NCBI RefSeq assembly: GCF_003326755.1
Contig: NZ_JPWH01000009.1
Location: 62,001-126,000, forward strand
Length of the DNA: 64,000 nucleotides
Reading direction: 5' to 3'
Source: Thalassospira profundimaris
GTDB taxonomy: Bacteria > Pseudomonadota > Alphaproteobacteria > Rhodospirillales > Thalassospiraceae
This document shows, piece after piece, positions 8,750 through 18,455 of this stretch. The notes beneath the pieces are model-generated. The model saw nothing but the letters and a program-made list of their open reading frames with translations, ran no database searches and had not been told where the DNA came from. Numbering within the stretch: the stretch's first letter is position 1; every line of letters begins with the position of its first letter. The translations under genes were made by a program, and so were the position numbers.

Positions 8750-9010
8750 CTATTCGTCTTCCCGGACGTTGAATTCACGGTCCAGCTTGTTCATCTGCCA
8801 GACATAAACGAAGATCAGGGCCACAAAGACATAGATCGACCCTTGCTGGGCAAACCAGAAACCAAGCTGGAAACCGGCAATCGAAATCGTATTGAGGGCA
8901 TCGACAAACAGAATGCCGCAGCCATATGAGACCGCAAACCAGATGACCAGCAGGGTCAGCACCAGTTTGACGTTGCGTCTCCAGTATTCAGCGCCGGATT
9001 TTTCTTCCAT
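8750..9010 (-). CDS. DUF4212 small membrane subunit of the symporter
   Basis: 86 residues with two predicted helices: VKLVLTLLVIWFAVSYGCGI near the N-terminus and GSIYVFVALIFVYVWQMNKL near the C-terminus. The protein is typical in length and shape of DUF4212 proteins, which are encoded just before VC_2705-type sodium:solute symporters and are presumed to be accessory subunits. A strong GGAG Shine-Dalgarno sequence lies about 7 nt upstream. The promoter for the cluster should lie in the 9011-9556 gap. Confidence 0.9.
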   Translation of the reverse strand: MEEKSGAEYWRRNVKLVLTLLVIWFAVSYGCGILFVDALNTISIAGFQLGFWFAQQGSIYVFVALIFVYVWQMNKLDREFNVREDE

Positions 9011-9556
9011 TGCGCGTCTCCTTCCTCGGATATGAACCGTCCCGTGCCGGGTTGGGTAATATTGTTATTGATCACCCGGACTTTTAAAAATGCAGTGCCT
9101 GATCGCGCAGGTTGCACGCTGCACCATCCTGTTTTCCTACCAGCTTTATGTGCTGATCAGGAACTAACCCTTAGTCGAATGACTTGGAGGGATAATAGGC
9201 TTCATTCGAGAAAGTTGTTTTTAAACAGATGGTTGCGTGAGCGTATGGTGGCTTGCAACAGGGCGGGATTCGACTAAAGTCGTGCAAGGTCAGTGCCGCC
9301 AGACGCCCCTTGCAGGCTTTTTCGTCGCGTGTGGTTGCACATCGGGCCATTCATGCCAGATCAGATGGAACCGCGATTGTCCCCGATCCCTGCCGATCCC
9401 TGAAATGCGGCTGCACATCGCATCATGGCCGTTATCGGGGGGAAATTGCCGGTTTTGGTTCTTTGCCGTTGTTTGTAAGGGGCAGCTCGGTTACAAACGG
9501 CGCACAATATTTGCCCCGCAATTATGGGGCGCGGTTCATTTTGGATGGGGAATTTA
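9011..9556. other. Divergent intergenic region between the symporter operon and ettA
   Basis: 546 bp without a convincing gene; the overlapping short open frames have no family features or consistent ribosome sites. It must hold the two divergent promoters. It contains a pair of 10-bp inverted copies, ttagtcgaat (9171-9180) and attcgactaa (9268-9277), 87 bp apart, that could be regulator half-sites. No RNA fold could be recognised by eye. Confidence 0.5.
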
Positions 9557-11239
9557 ATGGCATCCTATCAGTATATCTACGTCATGAAGGACCTGACCAA
9601 GATCCTTCCGGGTGGTCGCGAACTTTTCAAGGGCATTACGCTGTCCTTCCTGCCGGGCGTTAAAATCGGTGTTCTCGGGAATAACGGTGCCGGTAAATCG
9701 ACGCTGCTTAAAATCATGGCGGGCATCGAAAAGGATTACGCCGGTGAAGCATGGCCGGCAGAGGGTGTGAATGTCGGCTACCTTGAACAGGAACCGCAAC
9801 TGGACCCGGCAAAAGACGTTTTGGGCAACGTGATGGAAGGGTGCGGGCAGATCGTTGACGATCTGGCGCGTTTCAACGACATCAGTGCCAAATTCGCCGA
9901 ACCGATGACCGACGATGAAATGAACGATCTGCTGGCCGAGCAGGGCGAACTTCAGGAACGCATTGATGCCGCCAATGGCTGGGATCTGGAGCGGACGCTG
10001 GAAATTGCGATGGATGCCCTGCGTTGCCCGCCCAAAGATGCCGACGTGACCAAGCTTTCAGGTGGTGAACGTCGCCGCGTCGCACTTTGCCGTCTGCTTC
10101 TGGCCAAGCCGGACATTCTGCTGCTTGACGAACCGACCAACCATCTTGACGCTGAATCCGTTGCCTGGCTTGAACGCCACCTCGAGGACTATCAGGGCAC
10201 TGTTATTCTGGTTACTCACGATCGTTACTTCCTCGATAACGTGACCGGCTGGATCCTTGAGCTCGACCGTGGTCAGGGCATCCCGTATGAGGGCAACTAT
10301 TCATCCTGGCTTGAACAGAAACAGAAGCGTCTGGCGCAGGAAGCCCGTCAGGAAGGCAACCGTCAAAAGCAGCTGGCTTCGGAACTGGACTGGATTCGTC
10401 AGAACCCGAAAGGCCGTCAGGCGAAATCCAAGGCCCGTGTTCGTGCCTATGATGATCTTGTTGCAGAAGCCGCAAAGGCCGTGCCGGATTCGACCAAGAT
10501 CGTTATTCCGGTGTCCGAGCGTCTGGGCAATGAAGTGATCACCGCCGAAGGCCTGACCAAGGCATTTGATGACAAACTTCTGTTTGAAAACCTTGATTTC
10601 CGCCTGCCGCCCGGGGGTATCGTGGGTGTGATCGGTCCGAACGGGGCGGGTAAAACCACGCTGTTCAAAATGCTGACCGGTGCCGAAACCCCGGATGCCG
10701 GAACGCTTAAGGTCGGTGAGACCGTCAAGATGGGCTATGTTGATCAGTCGCGTGACTCGCTTGATCCGAATAAGACCGTCTGGCAGGAAGTGTCCGATGG
10801 CCTCGACGAGATCCTTCTGGGCAAACGTCCGATGAGCTCGCGCGCCTATGTGTCGCAGTTCGCCTTCAAAGGGGCCGACCAGCAGAAAAAAGTCGGTCAG
10901 CTTTCAGGTGGCGAGCGTAACCGCGTCCACCTTGCCAAGATGCTGAAATCGGGCGCAAACGTTCTGCTGCTTGACGAACCGACCAACGATCTTGACGTTG
11001 ATACATTGCGTGCCCTTGAAGAAGGTCTGCTGGAATTTGCCGGTTGTGCTGTGGTTATCTCGCACGATCGTTTCTTCCTTGACCGTATCGCCACCCACAT
11101 CCTGGCCTATGAAGGCAATTCGCATGTCGAATGGTTTGAAGGCAACTATCAGGAATATGAAGCCGATTACAAACGCCGTTACGGTGAAGAGGCCACCCGC
11201 CCGCACCGCATCAAATACAAACCGCTGACCCGCGGTTAA
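9557..11239 (+). CDS. ettA: Energy-dependent translational throttle protein EttA (ABC-F)
   Basis: 560 residues with two ABC domains in tandem and no membrane helices. The first Walker A is GNNGAGKS at 41-48 with signature LSGGE near residue 165. The second domain has GPNGAGKT and [14 protein letters not shown]. Between them is the EttA arm and linker, with [15 protein letters not shown]. EttA binds the ribosomal E site and gates entry to the elongation cycle according to the ATP/ADP ratio. The ATG at 9557 is chosen because family members begin with a short M-x-x-YxYxM stretch and GGGGAA precedes it. It is followed by a strong terminator. Confidence 0.97.
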   Translation: MASYQYIYVMKDLTKILPGGRELFKGITLSFLPGVKIGVLGNNGAGKSTLLKIMAGIEKDYAGEAWPAEGVNVGYLEQEPQLDPAKDVLGNVMEGCGQIVDDLARFNDISAKFAEPMTDDEMNDLLAEQGELQERIDAANGWDLERTLEIAMDALRCPPKDADVTKLSGGERRRVALCRLLLAKPDILLLDEPTNHLDAESVAWLERHLEDYQGTVILVTHDRYFLDNVTGWILELDRGQGIPYEGNYSSWLEQKQKRLAQEARQEGNRQKQLASELDWIRQNPKGRQAKSKARVRAYDDLVAEAAKAVPDSTKIVIPVSERLGNEVITAEGLTKAFDDKLLFENLDFRLPPGGIVGVIGPNGAGKTTLFKMLTGAETPDAGTLKVGETVKMGYVDQSRDSLDPNKTVWQEVSDGLDEILLGKRPMSSRAYVSQFAFKGADQQKKVGQLSGGERNRVHLAKMLKSGANVLLLDEPTNDLDVDTLRALEEGLLEFAGCAVVISHDRFFLDRIATHILAYEGNSHVEWFEGNYQEYEADYKRRYGEEATRPHRIKYKPLTRG

Positions 11240-11271
11240 TAAGGGCGTTCATCGCTGCTGTGATCAGATCA

Positions 11272-11303
11272 GGGCCATCCGGGGTTTCCGGGTGGCCCTT
11301 TTT
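11272..11303 (+). terminator. Rho-independent terminator after ettA
   Basis: An 11-bp inverted repeat (gggccatccgg / ccgggtggccc, with one T·G-type wobble) with a 5-nt loop is followed directly by five T residues, 33 nt past the ettA stop. Confidence 0.85.
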
Positions 11304-11350
11304 GCTGCCCGGCATTTGCCATTTTTTTACGCCATGAGGTCATTCTGGTT

Positions 11351-11848
11351 ATGATGACTGGCAGGTTTTGGGTGCAAATCGTTTCAGATGATAGACAGCT
11401 TGAACGTGCCCGGGACTGGGCGCAACGGTTTCACGCAGGCCAGGTGGATAAGCTGGGCCGTCCCTATATTGACCATGTAAGCGATGTGGCACAAAGGGCC
11501 AGTCTGCATGGGCATGAGGCCGAAATCGTTGCCTGGCTACATGATATTGTCGAGGATACACCCGTTACACTGGCCGAAATTGAAGAAACCTTCGGGCAGA
11601 CCATTCGCGAGGGCGTGGAAGGCATGACGCGGCGGGCGGGCGAAGACTATTTTGACGATTACCTGCCCCGTTTGCAGCACAACGCCCTGGCCCGTATCGT
11701 GAAGCTGGCCGATATGCAGCACAATATGGCGAAGCTTGACGATTTGTGCGCGGTAAATCCTGAGGATGCCAAGCGTCTTGCGGAAAAATATGCGCGGGCA
11801 ATGGCGTTTTTAACCGGCGCGGTTATCCATACAGGCTCGCAAACATAA
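11351..11848 (+). CDS. Small HD-domain protein, SpoT/Mesh1-like alarmone hydrolase candidate
   Basis: 165 residues forming a single HD hydrolase domain. Metal-binding residues of the RelA/SpoT hydrolase set are visible: H42 in YIDHV, H64-D65 in WLHDIVEDT, the E68-D69 pair, and D121 in KLADMQHNM, the counterpart of the KLADRLHN motif of SpoT. There is no synthetase, TGS or ACT domain, so it resembles small alarmone hydrolases that remove pyrophosphate from (p)ppGpp. It lies just behind ettA but beyond a terminator, so it probably has its own promoter. Biochemical function is inferred from motifs. Confidence 0.83.
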   Translation: MMTGRFWVQIVSDDRQLERARDWAQRFHAGQVDKLGRPYIDHVSDVAQRASLHGHEAEIVAWLHDIVEDTPVTLAEIEETFGQTIREGVEGMTRRAGEDYFDDYLPRLQHNALARIVKLADMQHNMAKLDDLCAVNPEDAKRLAEKYARAMAFLTGAVIHTGSQT

Positions 11849-11898
11849 AGCACCCTTTCCCCCGATGGCTGATGTGCCCGGTGTTGCCGGGTAAAAGA

Positions 11899-11926
11899 AA
11901 ACGGCGGTCCGTCTGAACCGCCGTTT
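11899..11926. terminator. Bidirectional terminator between the HD gene and the autotransporter
   Basis: A perfect 10-bp stem (aaacggcggt / accgccgttt) with an 8-nt loop lies between convergent genes. A residues on the left and T residues on the right let it work on both strands. Confidence 0.75.
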
Positions 11927-11959
11927 GATCAGGATATTTCAGGTTAATGCCTGCCTGTT

Positions 11960-14203
11960 TTAGAAATTCCAGCTCGCCTTCAGGGTTGCCGTCTGGCTTT
12001 GATAGCCGGGGCGTAATTCACCATCATATTCCAGTCGAATATCCGTGCTGTCCGTTGCGGCCAGCGACAGGGCAGCACCGATATGCACGCCGTCGGACGG
12101 CAGGCCTTCGGTTTCAACCGAATAGGCAGCACCACCGATTTGCCCGGTCGATGTCTGGGCGCTATCGGTATAGTCATGCACCCATGCTGCCGAAATTTCC
12201 GGGGTCAGCATGCCATAGGCGGTATCAAACTGCCATTGTGCGCGTGTGCCAAGTTCCTGGGTCACAACATCGCTGTTTTGCGCATCAACCGACAGATTGG
12301 CCGATCCGGCCCCGGTTTCGTCATAGGACTCGTTGCGGGCATGGATCCAGCGCAGGCTGGCAAAGGGCGTAAGGGTGGTATTGGCGCCGACGGAAAAATC
12401 ATACCCGGCCCGGGCGCGCGCCATATATTGCTGGCCGTCATAATCGGCACTGGCGGTCTGGCCAAGGAAAGAAACATTGCGCTTCTGGTCAAAATGGTTC
12501 CAGCCCATTCCGGCCTGTCCATCAAGGGCCAAACGTCCCAGCCGATAGGTGCTGTAGGCGGTCAGTTGGTAACTGTCCAGACGCTGGGTTGAGCCGCTGG
12601 AATCGTTGCTGCCATCGGTCCAGGATCGCAGCCAGCTCAGCGCGACACCGCCCAGCAGGTTCGGGGTGATCAAATGGTCAAAGCCCGATGTCAGGCCGAA
12701 ACTTTTGCTGGTAAAGCCATCATTGTCCGAACTTCCCGCCAAATGGGATGATCCACCCAGGAACTGGCCCCAAAGCGCACTATGTGCGGTGTCATTCCCG
12801 GCAGCCTTGCCCGTCCCGGCATAGGCCCCGCCATCGCCGCCCATCACCAGTTGCTGGTGGGCATCCACCGCACCCAGCACAATCGAGGTTGCCTGGGCCG
12901 ACATTTGCAGGGTGTTGGCGGCATTGGCCGGGGCCAACTGCTTGATCGCGGCCCCCTTTTGCTGTTCGGTGGGCAGGCTGTCAATCACGGCAAGAACATT
13001 GCTTTGGAAGGCCTGCGCCTGAGGCGTGGTTTCACCGTTCAGTTTGTCAAGCACACTGCCCAGCGAGGATGCAACCCCGCCCGTGGCTTGCCCGACCGGG
13101 CTATATTTGCCTGATCCGCTGGAATCAGCAGTCAGTTTTACGACCAGATTACCGCCATTATTCTCGGTCGTTGTCGCGGTCAGCCCGTTGGTACCTGTAA
13201 CCGAAATAGATGTGATGCTGGTATCGCCACTTTCATCACCAACGCTAACAATCGTGTAGGTATCACCAACTTGCAGGTTACTGCCCTGAAGCACCAGTGT
13301 GGTATTGCTGATATTGGCCTGGCCGGAAACATCAAGGGCACCATGGCTGCCGCTAGTGATGGAGGACACCAGCCCGCCGCCGGTTTGGGTATAGTCGCCG
13401 GTGATCGAAATGCTATTGGACAGTTTGATCGTCGCGTTATTGACCTGAACCTTGTGGCCGGTGACGTTCACATTGTTATTCAGCCAAATAAAGCCACTAT
13501 TGAATGTCAGATCGGCATTGTTATGGCTGATTGATCCTACATTGCTGCTCACGGAGCCACCTGACTCTCCGGTAAACAGCCCATAGGAGGATGACGAATC
13601 ACCGCCCGAAATGGTCATGCCAGTCGTGCCGTTATTGCTGATGTTACCTGCAATCGTGCCGCTATTGGTGATAGCACCTAAGCTTGCGTTTGTGTTGGTC
13701 GATATCGCAGTGGGCGCAACAATCGTTCCAGTGTTGTTGATGTTACTTACATTTGCGGTGCCGTTGAGGGAAACGCCAGCAGAACCAGCCCTGATGGTAC
13801 CATTATTGGTGATTGTACCAATAGACGCGCTACTGGCCGATATGCCTGTTGACCCACTGGAAATCAGTCCGGTCGATCCGTTGGTGATTCCTGTGATAGT
13901 GGCGTTAGGGCCAACCGATACTGCCGAAAAAACGGTTGCGCCAGAGGCCGCTATCGTTCCGTTATTGGCGAGTAATCCGGCTGACGCGCCGGATATGGAC
14001 ACGCCGGGGTTGCTGGCACCTGATAGGGTAACCCCGCTATTGACAATAAGATCGCCTCCTGTCCAATTGACACAATCCAAGTTGGCGAGAACTGTCCCCC
14101 CTGATGTGGACAAGCAGCTAGCTGCTTGCGCAGATGGCACGATTGACGGTGCCAGATTTAAGGCAAGCACCGAGGCACCGAGTAGTAAGCGTTTGTGGAT
14201 CAT
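11960..14203 (-). CDS. Autotransporter (type Va secretion) with beta-helix passenger
   Basis: 747 residues. The signal peptide covers residues 1 to about 27 and ends at AQA. The passenger (about 28-440) is rich in Ser, Thr, Asn and Gly and contains at least five NNGTI/NTGTI/NSGTI repeats spaced about 20-25 residues apart, typical of a right-handed beta-helix. The last 270 or so residues form an autotransporter beta-barrel: it starts near HSALWGQFLGG, has alternating aromatic strands, and ends in TLKASWNF with the terminal Phe used by the BAM complex. No protease triad is visible, so an adhesin or surface role is more likely than an enzyme. It stands alone between terminators. Confidence 0.9.
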   Translation of the reverse strand: MIHKRLLLGASVLALNLAPSIVPSAQAASCLSTSGGTVLANLDCVNWTGGDLIVNSGVTLSGASNPGVSISGASAGLLANNGTIAASGATVFSAVSVGPNATITGITNGSTGLISSGSTGISASSASIGTITNNGTIRAGSAGVSLNGTANVSNINNTGTIVAPTAISTNTNASLGAITNSGTIAGNISNNGTTGMTISGGDSSSSYGLFTGESGGSVSSNVGSISHNNADLTFNSGFIWLNNNVNVTGHKVQVNNATIKLSNSISITGDYTQTGGGLVSSITSGSHGALDVSGQANISNTTLVLQGSNLQVGDTYTIVSVGDESGDTSITSISVTGTNGLTATTTENNGGNLVVKLTADSSGSGKYSPVGQATGGVASSLGSVLDKLNGETTPQAQAFQSNVLAVIDSLPTEQQKGAAIKQLAPANAANTLQMSAQATSIVLGAVDAHQQLVMGGDGGAYAGTGKAAGNDTAHSALWGQFLGGSSHLAGSSDNDGFTSKSFGLTSGFDHLITPNLLGGVALSWLRSWTDGSNDSSGSTQRLDSYQLTAYSTYRLGRLALDGQAGMGWNHFDQKRNVSFLGQTASADYDGQQYMARARAGYDFSVGANTTLTPFASLRWIHARNESYDETGAGSANLSVDAQNSDVVTQELGTRAQWQFDTAYGMLTPEISAAWVHDYTDSAQTSTGQIGGAAYSVETEGLPSDGVHIGAALSLAATDSTDIRLEYDGELRPGYQSQTATLKASWNF

Positions 14204-14654
14204 GCTATATCCCCATATGTAGCATAAAACGCCTTAAACAGCCGAACGACCTGATTGTAAAATTCAACGCGAAATTCCACTTGGCGCGTGCAGCCTGATG
14301 CTTTCTAGCGTTTTGGTAGTAGATTGATCGTATAAATATCAGAAGTTTGGTTTTTATACTATAATAATAGAATCTGACATTTTCTGACAAATCAGTCTTT
14401 TAAACGCTGTTTTGCAGTCTTGAAACTTGACGGAAGAGGAAAGCTGCGGAGCAGGGGACTGGGGTACAGGCGAGGACTATTTTGATGCCCTGTTTGGCAC
14501 AAAATGCTACGCCAGGAACGGGCATAATGGTGCCAATTAAGACAAATTGCTTTAATTGGCCGTGCCAAAAATAAAGGCCCGCAGGCATAAACCGGCGGAC
14601 CTTTTGGTGAATTGGCAAGATGATTTTCTTGACGCCACAGGACGCCCTCGGAGA
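14204..14654. other. AT-rich intergenic region upstream of the autotransporter
   Basis: 451 bp with no credible gene. The half next to the autotransporter is AT-rich (for example actataataata near 14359) and probably holds its promoter. The other half holds the mlaC terminator and a separate perfect 9-bp inverted repeat, gccaattaa (14532-14540) / ttaattggc (14552-14560), with an 11-nt loop. Confidence 0.5.
14574..14603 (-). terminator. Terminator of the mlaA-mlaC transcript
   Basis: On the minus strand AAGGTCCGC pairs with GCGGGCCTT (one T·G wobble) and is followed by TATTTTTGG. It lies about 50 nt after the mlaC stop codon. Confidence 0.7.
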
Positions 14655-15314
14655 TCAGTTCTCGCCGATTTTTTGTTTCAGCATGTCGGTCAGGGCCTGA
14701 ACCTTGCCGCCATTGTTCTGGATCACGGACGCGAATTCGTCGCGCTGGGTGATCCCCATGCTAATACCTTCGATGGTGACATCGATGATGCGCAAATTGC
14801 CGTCAAATTCCCGCAGGCGCCAAACGATTTTGACAGGCGGTCCGTCCGGGCGGATGACCTGGGAATTGACAAAAATGTCTTTGTTGTTTTCGGTGTAATC
14901 GCCAACAACAAACTTTTCGCCATCAAAATCCTTGAATTTGCTGGCATAGTTGAGCGCGAGATATTTCTGGAGCAGATCGGCAAAATTGGCCAGTTCCTGG
15001 TCTGAAAGGCTGCGCCAGTAACGCCCGAGAACAAAACGGGCCACCTGGTCCATTTTGAAATATTTGTCCATCAAATTGACAAAGCGTTCCTTGCGGTCGT
15101 TATCGTCAATTTTTTTGCCAGCCAGTTCGGAAATGGCCTCGTCACCCAGCGAGCGGATAAAATCGCTGGGATTTTGGGCTGCGGCAATTTCCTTAACCTG
15201 CTGCGGGCCAGCAGTATGTGTTGCCGCCACGGCACCCTGGCCGAAGGGAATGGCAACACCTGCCGAGGCCATCATCAGACCGGCAATCAAAAAGCGTCCA
15301 TGTATGTGTTTCAT
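14655..15314 (-). CDS. mlaC: Phospholipid-binding protein MlaC (Ttg2D family)
   Basis: 219 residues. A signal peptide (about 1-30, ending in a GAVAA segment) is followed by an MlaC domain with the usual order: FIRSLGDEAISEL, then RFVNLMDKYFKMDQVARFVLGRYW, then the LLQKYLALNYASKF helix and the VxWRLREFDGNLRIIDV strand-turn-strand. MlaC shuttles phospholipids through the periplasm between outer-membrane MlaA and the inner-membrane MlaFEDB complex, and so keeps outer-leaflet asymmetry. Its ATG overlaps the mlaA stop by 4 nt. The MlaFEDB genes are not in the window and must be elsewhere. Confidence 0.93.
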   Translation of the reverse strand: MKHIHGRFLIAGLMMASAGVAIPFGQGAVAATHTAGPQQVKEIAAAQNPSDFIRSLGDEAISELAGKKIDDNDRKERFVNLMDKYFKMDQVARFVLGRYWRSLSDQELANFADLLQKYLALNYASKFKDFDGEKFVVGDYTENNKDIFVNSQVIRPDGPPVKIVWRLREFDGNLRIIDVTIEGISMGITQRDEFASVIQNNGGKVQALTDMLKQKIGEN

Positions 15315-16102
15315 TTGTCTCCTGCCGGGGCATCTTGATCGTCGAAATCAAACGAAGCATTCATGGCATTATTTTGGCCGTCATTCATGACCGGGCCACC
15401 ATTGCGGATGACACTGTTGCGGTGCTGCCGGTAAAGGCTGCGCAATGCCGCATAGTAATCCAGCGACGTTTGTTTGAGCTGTTCAAGGTTGTCATTGTTG
15501 CGGTAGCGAAAGTCAACCGCACCGGCAACTGTTCCCCCGTAATAGGCCGCAGCGACCTTGTCGCTGTTATCCGCGCCATATGTGAACGGATTCATCAGAT
15601 AGTCAGTGACCATGCCCGTCGTATCGCGCAGGTTGGACGGACCAAATAGCGGCAATACGATATAAGGACCCGCACCGACCCCGTAATGCCCCAGAGTCTG
15701 GCCGAAATCTTCGTCGCGATAGGGAATGCCAAATTCGGTTGCGACGTCGTTAAAGCCCAGCAGACCAATGGTGGAGTTGACAATAAAACGCTGGAACGAC
15801 GCTGCTGCCTGATCAGGATCGCCCTGGAACAGGGCATTGATTGCGTTAATCGGTTCGCCAAGGTTATTGGCAAAGCTTCTGACCGAATTTTTCACCGGCT
15901 GTGGTGCAATATCGCCATACCACATGGCCGCCGGATACAGGATCAGGAAATCGACAGCACCATTTACATTGTGCACCACCCGATTCACAGGTTCGATCGG
16001 ATCAAAATCGGTTTGGTCCTGTGCCGGCTGAGTCGATGCACAGGCTGCCAAAACGGACAGAGACGCCCCAACACAAAGTGCCCGTATATTTTTCAGATTC
16101 AT
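15311..16102 (-). CDS. mlaA: Outer-membrane lipoprotein MlaA (VacJ)
   Basis: About 263 residues. A lipoprotein signal with lipobox LAAC near residue 20 is followed by DFDPIEPVNRVVHNVN, the conserved start of MlaA, then FANNLGEPINAINALFQGD and GPYIVLPLFGPSNLRDTTG, which are also family hallmarks. MlaA forms a doughnut in the outer membrane that removes misplaced phospholipids and hands them to MlaC. The ATG at 16102 gives a compact lipoprotein signal and is preferred; a TTG four codons upstream is possible. It is co-transcribed with mlaC. Confidence 0.94.
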   Translation of the reverse strand: MNLKNIRALCVGASLSVLAACASTQPAQDQTDFDPIEPVNRVVHNVNGAVDFLILYPAAMWYGDIAPQPVKNSVRSFANNLGEPINAINALFQGDPDQAAASFQRFIVNSTIGLLGFNDVATEFGIPYRDEDFGQTLGHYGVGAGPYIVLPLFGPSNLRDTTGMVTDYLMNPFTYGADNSDKVAAAYYGGTVAGAVDFRYRNNDNLEQLKQTSLDYYAALRSLYRQHRNSVIRNGGPVMNDGQNNAMNASFDFDDQDAPAGDK

Positions 16103-16365
16103 TTTTTTCGCCAACGGTTTACAAATCCATTTTCAAGGTCCCCGACTGTATCCCCGGATACAGATTTAAACCGGATTGCTGGTATTGGAACCCCGCCGGT
16201 CATCAAACCTGCATCCTGCGATACCGCATATGCCCCGTATATCATGTGGTTAGCATATGAAGGTTTTAAATGCCAGTCAGCAAAAGAGAGATAAGGAGAC
16301 TATCCTCATGGCTGTGGTAATTAAGTCACATCATCGGTGAGGAGATGCGCTTTTTGCTTGAATAA

Positions 16366-16385
16366 ATATAAATATATCTTTATAT
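16366..16385. promoter_or_regulatory. AT-rich dyad upstream of the ArsR-methyltransferase gene
   Basis: atataaa (16366-16372) and tttatat (16379-16385) form a perfect 7-bp inverted repeat with a 6-nt spacer, 26 bp before the start codon. AT-rich dyads of this size are typical ArsR-family operators, so autoregulation by the gene product is likely. Part of it may overlap the -10 region. Confidence 0.55.
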
Positions 16386-16411
16386 GTGCATGAGAAACCG
16401 GGAGGGTGATC

Positions 16412-17380
16412 ATGGAACAGGTTCTGGCAGGATTGCGCGCCGCCGCAGAAGCCACACGATTGCGGCTATTGGCAATTTGCGCGGAATGCGAACTGACGGT
16501 CAGCGAAATCACGCAGATTATCGGGCAAAGCCAGCCTCGTGTGTCGCGGCACCTTAAACTGCTGTGCGAGGCAGGGCTGTTGGTACGTTTCCGCGAAGGA
16601 ACCTGGGTTTTTTATCGCACCCCGCATAGTGGCCCGGGGGCTGAGCTGGTGGCGCCTGTTTTAAACCTGCTGCCGCGCGATGATGAAGTGCTGTTGCTGG
16701 ATCGTACCCGCCTGGATCAGGTGAAAAAGCAGCGTGAACAGGTTGCCACCGAATATTTTCGCGCCAATGCCGGTGAATGGGATACCATCCGGTCCCTGCA
16801 TGTTGACGAGGCCGAGGTGGAAGCCGCCCTTCTGAACACACTTGGCAATCTTGAAGGCAAGCGTATTCTTGATATTGGCACCGGTACGGGCCGGGTGCTG
16901 GAGCTTTTGGGCAAATCCGCCGCCGAAGGGGTGGGCGTTGATATGTCGCGCGAGATGCTGGCCGTGGCGCGTGCCCGCCTGCAACGTGCGGAACTGGCAA
17001 ATTGCCTGGTGCGCCAGGCCGATATGTATCAATTGCCTTATCCTGATGGCGCCTTTGACGTGATTACCCTGCATCAGGTTTTGCATTATGCCGAGAAGCC
17101 CGAAACCGCGATTGCCGAGGCCGCGCGCCTGCTTGCCCCTGGGGGAACCCTGCTGGTGGTTGATTTTGCCCCGCATGACCAGGAAGAGCTGCGCGAACAC
17201 CATGCCCATCGCCGTCTCGGCTTTGATGACGGGGCGATGAAGGACTGGTTTGCATCCTCCCGGCTGGCGATGGATGACGTGATCAATCTGCCGGGCAAGC
17301 CGTTGACGGTGTGTCTGTGGTGCGGCCATGCCGACCGCGGCGCGATCGCCGATCCCGGCACGGGGCAGGCTGCCGAATAG
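16412..17380 (+). CDS. ArsR-family regulator fused to a SAM-dependent methyltransferase
   Basis: 322 residues. Residues 1-75 form an ArsR-type winged helix (the helix-turn-helix runs through LTVSEITQIIGQSQPRVSRH), without the metal-binding CxC of arsenic sensors. Residues about 140-300 form a class I methyltransferase with motif I ILDIGTGTGRVLELLG, then GVDMSREML, and LLVVDFAPH later. Placed directly before metF and metH, it probably senses SAM or SAH and controls methionine synthesis. ArsR-type SahR regulators of this pathway are known in Proteobacteria. The ATG at 16412 follows a GGGAGG Shine-Dalgarno sequence. Whether the enzyme domain methylates anything or is a ligand sensor is open. Confidence 0.9.
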   Translation: MEQVLAGLRAAAEATRLRLLAICAECELTVSEITQIIGQSQPRVSRHLKLLCEAGLLVRFREGTWVFYRTPHSGPGAELVAPVLNLLPRDDEVLLLDRTRLDQVKKQREQVATEYFRANAGEWDTIRSLHVDEAEVEAALLNTLGNLEGKRILDIGTGTGRVLELLGKSAAEGVGVDMSREMLAVARARLQRAELANCLVRQADMYQLPYPDGAFDVITLHQVLHYAEKPETAIAEAARLLAPGGTLLVVDFAPHDQEELREHHAHRRLGFDDGAMKDWFASSRLAMDDVINLPGKPLTVCLWCGHADRGAIADPGTGQAAE

Positions 17381-17482
17381 CTGCCCGAGACTTTAACAAT
17401 ACCAGACAGCCCCGGCATCGACTTGATAGGCGGGCTTGAAAATAACGGACGTTGCCTGCAAGGGCATTTGAACACAAGGTAG

Positions 17483-18397
<915 letters not shown>

Positions 18398-18455
18398 GAA
18401 ACCGATATATAAGGCGCCTTTGCGCCGCTATGATACACAGACAGGATATGCCGTC

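Noticed and set aside
9237..9663. Overlapping open frames of 106 and 136 codons before ettA
   Set aside because: They overlap ettA and each other, lack ribosome sites and have low-complexity, Arg/Cys-rich translation.
12083..12592. Plus-strand frame opposite the autotransporter barrel
   Set aside because: The barrel on the other strand is well supported; this translation has no family feature.
16115..16411. SAM or cobalamin riboswitch before the methionine genes
   Set aside because: I looked for conserved SAM-II and cobalamin cores in this leader and in the short metH leader and saw none.
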